Positions 6,750 through 10,838 of a stretch of 10,838 nt of DNA are shown here, piece by piece. The notes beneath the pieces were generated by a model. That model did no database searches. It was not told the origin of the DNA and saw only the letters and a list, made by a program, of their open reading frames with translations. The DNA comes from Chitinophagaceae bacterium (GTDB lineage: Bacteria; Bacteroidota; Bacteroidia; Chitinophagales; Chitinophagaceae). How positions within the stretch are numbered: the first letter of the stretch is position 1; every line of letters begins with the position of its first letter. A program made the translations under genes and the position numbers. The stretch is from positions 1 through 10,838 of the forward strand of contig JAGOUF010000033.1 in NCBI GenBank assembly GCA_018061385.1. The letters run 5' to 3'.

Positions 6750-8618
6750 TTACCTCCCCATAAACACCATTAATATTTGAATATCGCTTGGATTTACGCC
6801 ACTTATTCTTCCTGCTTGTCCTAAGGTTCTTGGTTTTATTTTTTTAAACTTTTGTAATGCCTCTGCAGAAATGGCTGATACTTTTTCATAATCGAAAGAA
6901 TCTGGAATAATTAAATCCTCCATTTCGGTCATTCTTTGTACCAATTCGTTTTCTTTTTCTATATAGCGTTCGTATTTTACTTGAATTTCGGCTTGTTCTA
7001 AAATTTCGGCATTATACTGTTGCAGTTTTTGCTGTAATGTTTGTGAATACTGCATCATAGAAGCCAATGTAACATTTGGACGAAGAATTATTTTACTAGC
7101 TTTTTGTCTTTCAACCAATGGAGAAGAGTTTATTTGCTCAAAATATGGGTTGATTTCTGAGATCTCAATTGGTGTTGTGTCTAATATTGATCTTACAGTT
7201 TGTACCGATTCTTTTTTATACAAAACCCTGTCCATTCGTTCTTGAGACGCCAAGCCAAGGCGATAACTCAATTCTGTTAACCTTATATCGGCATTATCTT
7301 GCCTTAATAAAGTTCTAAACTCTGCTCTACTAGTAAACATTCTATAAGGCTCTTGAGTGCCTTTACTAATTAAATCATCTATCAATACGCCAATATAAGC
7401 ATCGCTACGTTTTAATATAACTGGTTCTAATTGCTTTACTTTTTGGTGAGCATTAATTCCTGCCATAAGTCCTTGACAAGCAGCTTCTTCGTAACCTGTT
7501 GTACCATTGATTTGACCAGCAAAAAACAAATTAGATATTAGTTTTGTTTCTAATGTGTGTGTAAGTTGTGTAGGTGGAAAAAAATCGTATTCAATGGCAT
7601 AACCAGGTCTAAATATTTTACATTTTTCGAAACCAGGAACTGTTCTTAGAGCTTTTATTTGAACTTCTTCTGGCAATGATGTTGAAAATCCATTTACATA
7701 AATTTCTACAGTGTTCCATCCTTCTGGCTCTACAAACAATTGATGTCTGTCTCTTTCGGCAAAACGATTTATTTTATCTTCAATACTTGGGCAATATCTT
7801 GGGCCAACACCTTCAATTCTGCCTTGGTACATTGGGCTTCTATCGAACCCAGTTTTCAATATTTCATGAACTGCTGAGTTTGTGTAAGTTATGTGGCAGC
7901 TACGTTGTTGTTCTGGTTTAATTCTTTCAATATCTAAAAAAGAGAAGCCTACAATTTCATCGTCCCCTTTTTGTTCTTCCATTTTAGAATAATCCAAACT
8001 TCTTGCATCAACTCTTGGTGGAGTTCCTGTTTTTAAACGATCTGCTTCAAAACCATGTTCTACCAATTGTTCAGTTATACCAGTTGCTGCTGTTTCAGAA
8101 ATTCGACCTCCGCCCAATTTTTTTTCTCCAATATGAATAATTCCATTTAAGAATGTTCCACTGGTTATTACAACAGCTTTAGAATGAATTTCGTGACCAA
8201 GGCTAGTTACAATTCCACAAGCTTTACCATCTTTAATGATTAGGCTTTTCACCATATCTTGATAGAAATCTACATTGGGTGTTTGTTCCAACATTTCTCT
8301 CCAAGTAGTAGCAAACAACATTCTATCGTTTTGAGTTCTTGGACTCCACATTGCTGGGCCTTTACTCCTATTTAACATTCTAAATTGAATCATGCTTTTA
8401 TCACTCACAATTCCACTGTAACCTCCCATAGCATCAATTTCACGTACAATTTGTCCTTTTGCAATTCCTCCCATTGCTGGGTTACAACTCATTTGTGCAA
8501 TGGTTTGCATATTCATAGTAACCAAAAGCACTTTACTACCCAAATTGGCAGCAGCAGCAGCAGCCTCACAACCAGCATGGCCAGCACCAGCAACAATTAC
8601 ATCATATTCTTGAAACAT
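6750..8618 (-). CDS. mnmG: tRNA uridine-5-carboxymethylaminomethyl(34) synthesis enzyme MnmG
   Basis: The FAD-binding subunit of the MnmE-MnmG complex, which installs the (carboxymethyl)aminomethyl group on the wobble uridine (U34) of several tRNAs in the cytoplasm. The 622-aa length is normal. Visible signatures are the dinucleotide-binding AGAGHAGCEAA (10-20), MSCNPAMGGIAKG (43-55) with the conserved Cys45, RIEGVGPRYCPSIEDK (268-283) with Cys276, GQINGTTGYEEAACQG (about 370-385), and the C-terminal TLGQAGRISGVNPSDI (598-613). Start ATG 8618 gives the usual short N-terminus before the first beta strand. A TAnnTTTG box lies 4 bases upstream of it, which would mean a very short leader. In many Bacteroidota mnmG lies directly by ybeY (from memory); here a solitary HNH gene separates them. 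No frameshift or missing motif is seen. Confidence 0.98.
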   Translation of the reverse strand: MFQEYDVIVAGAGHAGCEAAAAAANLGSKVLLVTMNMQTIAQMSCNPAMGGIAKGQIVREIDAMGGYSGIVSDKSMIQFRMLNRSKGPAMWSPRTQNDRMLFATTWREMLEQTPNVDFYQDMVKSLIIKDGKACGIVTSLGHEIHSKAVVITSGTFLNGIIHIGEKKLGGGRISETAATGITEQLVEHGFEADRLKTGTPPRVDARSLDYSKMEEQKGDDEIVGFSFLDIERIKPEQQRSCHITYTNSAVHEILKTGFDRSPMYQGRIEGVGPRYCPSIEDKINRFAERDRHQLFVEPEGWNTVEIYVNGFSTSLPEEVQIKALRTVPGFEKCKIFRPGYAIEYDFFPPTQLTHTLETKLISNLFFAGQINGTTGYEEAACQGLMAGINAHQKVKQLEPVILKRSDAYIGVLIDDLISKGTQEPYRMFTSRAEFRTLLRQDNADIRLTELSYRLGLASQERMDRVLYKKESVQTVRSILDTTPIEISEINPYFEQINSSPLVERQKASKIILRPNVTLASMMQYSQTLQQKLQQYNAEILEQAEIQVKYERYIEKENELVQRMTEMEDLIIPDSFDYEKVSAISAEALQKFKKIKPRTLGQAGRISGVNPSDIQILMVFMGR

Positions 8619-8622
8619 AGGG

Positions 8623-8630
8623 CAAAAGTA
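8623..8630 (-). promoter_or_regulatory. Probable -7 box for mnmG
   Basis: TACTTTTG on the minus strand fits the Bacteroidota -7 consensus TAnnTTTG exactly and ends 4 bases before the mnmG ATG. It lies in the 30-base gap behind the HNH gene. Transcription starting about 5-7 bases downstream would begin at or near the start codon. No convincing -33 TTG is found at the usual distance. Confidence 0.35.
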
Positions 8631-8648
8631 TTGTAAACAAACAAGTAA

Positions 8649-9266
8649 TTAAGAACCGAATTTTTTAAGTAGTTCTCTTTCTAATAAGATGTCCTCAAGC
8701 AATATTCCCTGATTTAGTTTATTGAATTCGTAGTTAGACAGGGTGGCGATTTTTTCAAGTTTCTGTTTATTCAAGTTTATATAGTCTTCAATTGCTTCGT
8801 TGCTTTCGATATTAGCAAGTTCAATTTGATTAATTTTTTCTACCATTTTAGCCACAATGGAAAAATTGGTTTGTTTATATAGCTTTTCAAAATAAACTTT
8901 AACTGCCAAAACATCTATTTTACTTCCACGGCTTGCGTTTGGTTGAAATGAGTCTACTCTTATATTAATGTAGTTCCAACACAATTTCAAATCATCTTCA
9001 TTCGAAAAATCAAAATAAGCAATTGGTAAAATGTGTTCAAATTGCCAATTAATCCCAAAATTTTCCCAGTTTAAGGTTTCATCAAACTGCAACTCAAACC
9101 ACTTTTTTAGAACCGCTATCTCCAATCCAAAAAATGGGGCGTAGTTTTCGTTGGCAATTCCCTCTACTACATATCTACGAAATGCCATTTGCCACCTTTT
9201 CCTTTCTTTAACTTTCTCATAAGCAAGAAAAGCGGTTTCCTCGGGAAGTTCTTTCTTGTGTTTCAT
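8649..9266 (-). CDS. Solitary HNH-like endonuclease
   Basis: A 205-aa protein with an HNH-type block in its first half: LNWENFGINWQFEHILPIAYFDFSN (65-89, cited in pieces) followed by LCWNYINIRV (95-104). It reads like the family pattern W.NYG..W.IDHI.P...FDL....E...C.NY.NL.P. The expected Asp before the catalytic His is Glu77, His78 is present, and Asn98, Asn101 and Asn110 are candidates for the later metal-site positions, so activity is plausible but not certain. The C-terminal third is helical and charged (Glu/Lys/Asn-rich), with no named domain. Stand-alone HNH proteins occur as homing nucleases, restriction enzymes and phage packaging nucleases. It lies between ybeY and mnmG, apparently an insertion into a housekeeping pair, and is preceded by a long perfect inverted repeat and a TATATTTG box. 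Confidence 0.72.
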   Translation of the reverse strand: MKHKKELPEETAFLAYEKVKERKRWQMAFRRYVVEGIANENYAPFFGLEIAVLKKWFELQFDETLNWENFGINWQFEHILPIAYFDFSNEDDLKLCWNYINIRVDSFQPNASRGSKIDVLAVKVYFEKLYKQTNFSIVAKMVEKINQIELANIESNEAIEDYINLNKQKLEKIATLSNYEFNKLNQGILLEDILLERELLKKFGS

Positions 9267-9270
9267 TGTG

Positions 9271-9278
9271 CAAATATA
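9271..9278 (-). promoter_or_regulatory. Probable -7 box for the HNH gene
   Basis: TATATTTG on the minus strand matches TAnnTTTG exactly and ends 4 bases before the ATG at 9266, so the transcript would have almost no leader. The bases immediately upstream belong to the long inverted repeat, so the -33 region lies inside the hairpin. No TTG stands at the usual 17-23-base spacing. Confidence 0.35.
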
Positions 9279-9279
9279 C

Positions 9280-9328
9280 TAGTTCCACAAATCACCGTTC
9301 CGTTGGGGAACGGTGATTTGTGGAACTA
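9280..9328. repeat. Perfect 22-bp inverted repeat with 5-base loop
   Basis: The arms at 9280-9301 and 9307-9328 are exact reverse complements (22 of 22), separated by GTTGG. The outer end of the right arm contains the TAG stop of ybeY. The left arm ends next to the -7 box of the HNH gene. As RNA from ybeY this would be a very stable hairpin. As a factor-independent terminator it lacks the expected U-run, since the minus strand continues AGTATATTTGC. It may instead be a transcript-end protector, a recombination or transposase target, or the remnant of a small palindromic element. No other copy is seen in the window. Confidence 0.85.
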
Positions 9329-9757
9329 ATTGGCAGAATTGAATACTTGTAAATAATAATCTTCTTTTTGTCTCATTTGCTCAATATCGCTTTTTTTTTT
9401 GTCTTTATAACCACAAAGGTGCAGTGCTCCGTGGAAAACGACACGTAGCAATTCGTTCTTGAATGTTAAATTGAGGTTTTTGGCATTGTCTTTAACTCGA
9501 TCAATGCTTATATAGACCTCTGCCTCTATTGGTAAATTGGGTTCGGATAAACCAAATGTGATAATATCCGTATAATAATCATGGTTTAAACTAGCTTTAT
9601 TGATTTCAAGTAAATACACATCGGAACAAAAAACATAGTTTATGATACTTAACTCCTTGTTTTCTTTTTTGAAAAGCAGTTCCACGAAGTCTTTTAAACT
9701 TGTTTTATTCGGAATATTGAGCTTTCTATCGGCGTAATTAAAGTGTACTTTTTTCAT
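9326..9757 (-). CDS. ybeY: Endoribonuclease / rRNA maturation factor YbeY
   Basis: A zinc-dependent UPF0054 protein acting in 16S rRNA 3'-end maturation and ribosome quality control in the cytoplasm. The metal site is FHGALHLCGYKD with His109, His113 and Asp119; Asp as third ligand is common in Bacteroidota. The typical SLNHDYYTDIITFG block precedes it. The frame is open up to 9862, but the first 35 codons would overlap divergent feoA. The ATG at 9757 gives MKKVHFNYADRK and the usual length of 143 aa, so I place the start there. A run of ten A residues on the coding strand (9391-9400) encodes Lys-Lys-Lys just after the metal site. The TAG stop lies in the base of a long inverted repeat, and an HNH gene follows 59 bases later. 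Confidence 0.94.
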   Translation of the reverse strand: MKKVHFNYADRKLNIPNKTSLKDFVELLFKKENKELSIINYVFCSDVYLLEINKASLNHDYYTDIITFGLSEPNLPIEAEVYISIDRVKDNAKNLNLTFKNELLRVVFHGALHLCGYKDKKKSDIEQMRQKEDYYLQVFNSAN

Positions 9758-9807
9758 GCGAATAATTCTTGCTCCAAAATTCGTAACAAAATGCGGATAT
9801 CGAGATA

Positions 9808-9815
9808 TATTTTTG
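9808..9815 (+). promoter_or_regulatory. Possible -7 box for feoA-nadD
   Basis: TATTTTTG fits TAnnTTTG and ends 15 bases before the feoA ATG, a more usual distance than for mnmG or the HNH gene. It sits in the 73-base divergent gap shared with ybeY. No good -33 TTG is visible at 17-23 bases upstream, so confidence is limited. Confidence 0.35.
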
Positions 9816-9830
9816 CTTAAATAGGTTTCA

Positions 9831-10058
9831 ATGAAAAAGTTAAGTGAGTTAGGCATTGGCAAAAGGGCAACAATTCATTCTTTTGAAAAAGATGATATTT
9901 TTATTAAGTTGATGGAAATGGGCTGTGTACCTGGTGAACTAATTAGGGTAGAACAAATTGCTCCACTTGGAGATCCAATATCAATATCTGTAGCTGGTTA
10001 TGCTTTGAGTTTACGACTGAGCGAGGCTCAAGAAATTTTTGTAGAAGAAATTAATTAA
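9831..10058 (+). CDS. feoA: FeoA-family SH3-like protein
   Basis: A 75-aa protein with the FeoA layout: LSELGIGKRATIHSFE (4-19), a LMEMGCVPGELIRVEQIAP strand pair (27-45), and GDPISISVAGYALSLR (47-62) before a final acidic strand. FeoA is a small cytosolic SH3-fold partner of the ferrous-iron permease FeoB and is thought to modulate its activity. Length and motif order are typical. No feoB is present nearby; the next gene is nadD, 10 bases downstream on the same strand. It is therefore either separated from feoB elsewhere in the genome or a FeoA-like domain with another partner. Start ATG 9831 is supported by the standard MKKLSEL N-terminus. I see no Fur box in the short divergent gap, so iron control is not supported by sequence. 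Confidence 0.9.
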   Translation: MKKLSELGIGKRATIHSFEKDDIFIKLMEMGCVPGELIRVEQIAPLGDPISISVAGYALSLRLSEAQEIFVEEIN

Positions 10059-10068
10059 TTTGAATGCC

Positions 10069-10632
10069 ATGAATATTGGTTTGTACTTTGGTTCGTTTAA
10101 TCCAATTCATACCGGACATTTATTAATTGCATCGCATGTTGCAGATTGTGGCTTGGTTGAAAAGATATGGTTTGTTGTTAGTCCACAAAATCCATTAAAA
10201 CCTTCGAACAGTTTATTAAATGAGTACGACAGATTGCACATGGTTAATCTTGCAATTGATGATGATGACAGATTTAAAGCTTCGGATGTAGAATTCAAAT
10301 TGCCAAAACCATCTTACACAATTGATACACTTACACATTTAAAAGAAAAATACCCTCAACATCAATTTAGCATAATTATGGGTAGCGACAGTTACAGCAA
10401 TTTACACAACTGGAAAAACCATGCATTGTTACAAAAGAATTATCCAATATTGGTGTACAATCGACCAGGTTTTGTTGTTGAATCTTCTTCTATGGTTCAT
10501 GTTTTAAAAGCCCCTTTGTTAGAAATCTCATCAACCACAATTAGAAAAGCAATTCAACAAAAAAGGAGCATACGTTATATGCTCCCAGATTCGGTTAGAA
10601 AAGAAATTGAAAAAACCGGATACTATAAATAA
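10069..10632 (+). CDS. nadD: Nicotinate-nucleotide adenylyltransferase NadD
   Basis: This enzyme joins nicotinate mononucleotide and ATP to deamido-NAD, the penultimate step of NAD synthesis in the cytoplasm. The nucleotidyltransferase signature GSFNPIHTGH (8-17), the PKPSYTIDTL substrate region (about 82-91) and ISSTTIRKAI (153-162, the SSTxIR motif) are all present, and 187 aa is the usual length. A longer frame begins with TTG at 10060, but ATG 10069 gives the standard MNIGLYFGSFNP start and a 10-base gap to feoA, so I use it. It probably shares a transcript with feoA. Its last 10 bases overlap the end of the convergent manC-like gene, so there is no room for a separate terminator between them. 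Confidence 0.97.
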   Translation: MNIGLYFGSFNPIHTGHLLIASHVADCGLVEKIWFVVSPQNPLKPSNSLLNEYDRLHMVNLAIDDDDRFKASDVEFKLPKPSYTIDTLTHLKEKYPQHQFSIIMGSDSYSNLHNWKNHALLQKNYPILVYNRPGFVVESSSMVHVLKAPLLEISSTTIRKAIQQKRSIRYMLPDSVRKEIEKTGYYK

Positions 10633-10838
10633 GTATCTCCTTTACTTCTTTTTACTTCGGCAACATATTCCTTAATTTCTTGTTCCTTGTCTTTTTTACA
10701 AATTAGCAAAACATCTTTTGTATCAACAACAATACAATCATCTAAACCTTGTATAACTACTAATTTTTCAGGTTCGGCACTAACCATACATTTTGTGGCA
10801 TCAATTACAATTACATTTTTTCCAGCAACCGCATTGGC
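10623..10838 (-). CDS. manC: Mannose-1-phosphate guanylyltransferase, C-terminal fragment
   Basis: Only the last 71 residues are in the window; the gene enters from the right edge and stops at TAG (10623-10625). The visible part contains NVIVIDATKCMVSAEPEKLV and IQGLDDCIVVDTKDVLLICK, then EQEIKEYVAEVKRSKGDTYL at the C-terminus. The G(L/V)DD.IVVDT.D.LL(I/V).KK pattern is characteristic of the left-handed beta-helix-like tail of GDP-mannose pyrophosphorylases, which make GDP-mannose from mannose-1-phosphate and GTP for surface polysaccharides. Related sugar nucleotidyltransferases share part of this tail, so the exact sugar is less certain than the family. The nucleotide-binding domain is outside the window. 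The gene end overlaps nadD by 10 bases in tail-to-tail orientation. Confidence 0.82.
   Translation of the reverse strand, partial: ANAVAGKNVIVIDATKCMVSAEPEKLVVIQGLDDCIVVDTKDVLLICKKDKEQEIKEYVAEVKRSKGDTYL

Noticed and set aside
8548..8563. GCA trinucleotide repeat in mnmG
   Set aside because: It encodes the run of alanines in the conserved N-terminal FAD-binding helix, which is normal for MnmG.
9758..9862. 35-codon N-terminal extension of YbeY
   Set aside because: It would overlap the start of divergent feoA and does not resemble the YbeY N-terminus; the internal ATG at 9757 gives the normal length.
1..10838. CRISPR array, tRNA or rRNA genes, transposase
   Set aside because: No regularly spaced direct repeats, cloverleaf-like segments or recognisable transposase or integrase motifs were found on either strand.

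Overview
The window looks like a low-GC Bacteroidota chromosome (Flavobacteriia, Chitinophagia or a relative). The signs are the ybeY/mnmG neighbourhood, a small protein of a Bacteroidota-only type, AT-rich start regions with little Shine-Dalgarno sequence, and several promoter-like TAnnTTTG boxes. Nearly every base is coding. The longest gap between genes is about 120 bases, and I see no tRNA, rRNA, CRISPR array or insertion sequence.

Right side (about 6750-10838), mostly housekeeping. mnmG (tRNA wobble-uridine modification) and ybeY (rRNA maturation) lie on the minus strand. Between them sits a solitary HNH-type gene preceded by a perfect 22-bp inverted repeat. Divergent from ybeY is a plus-strand pair, feoA (without feoB in view) and nadD. 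nadD overlaps tail to tail with the end of a manC-like mannose-1-phosphate guanylyltransferase gene that leaves the window at the right.

Middle (about 3716-6687), an accessory-looking set, all minus strand. In transcription order it holds a BCS1-like AAA+ ATPase, a 74-aa conserved protein, a calcineurin-like metallophosphoesterase, and an odd protein that looks like a DnaB/RecA-fold ATPase without its P-loop but with a C-terminal membrane segment. The ATPase gene and the DnaB-like gene are each preceded, at similar distances, by the same 17-bp imperfect palindrome. That suggests shared control of the two transcription units and is the most unusual feature here.

Left side (1-3634), minus strand. 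A DEDDh exonuclease gene overlaps a DUF262/DUF1524 (GmrSD-like) gene by 11 bases. Three bases after that gene comes a second, different DUF262 gene that runs off the left edge. The tight packing implies one co-translated unit. DUF262 proteins are known from modification-dependent restriction, so a nuclease-based defence module is a reasonable hypothesis, but nothing in the sequence proves the role.

The start codons of four genes were moved inward from the longest open frame (second gene of the left unit, DnaB-like gene, ybeY, nadD) because of neighbour overlap, family N-termini or promoter position.
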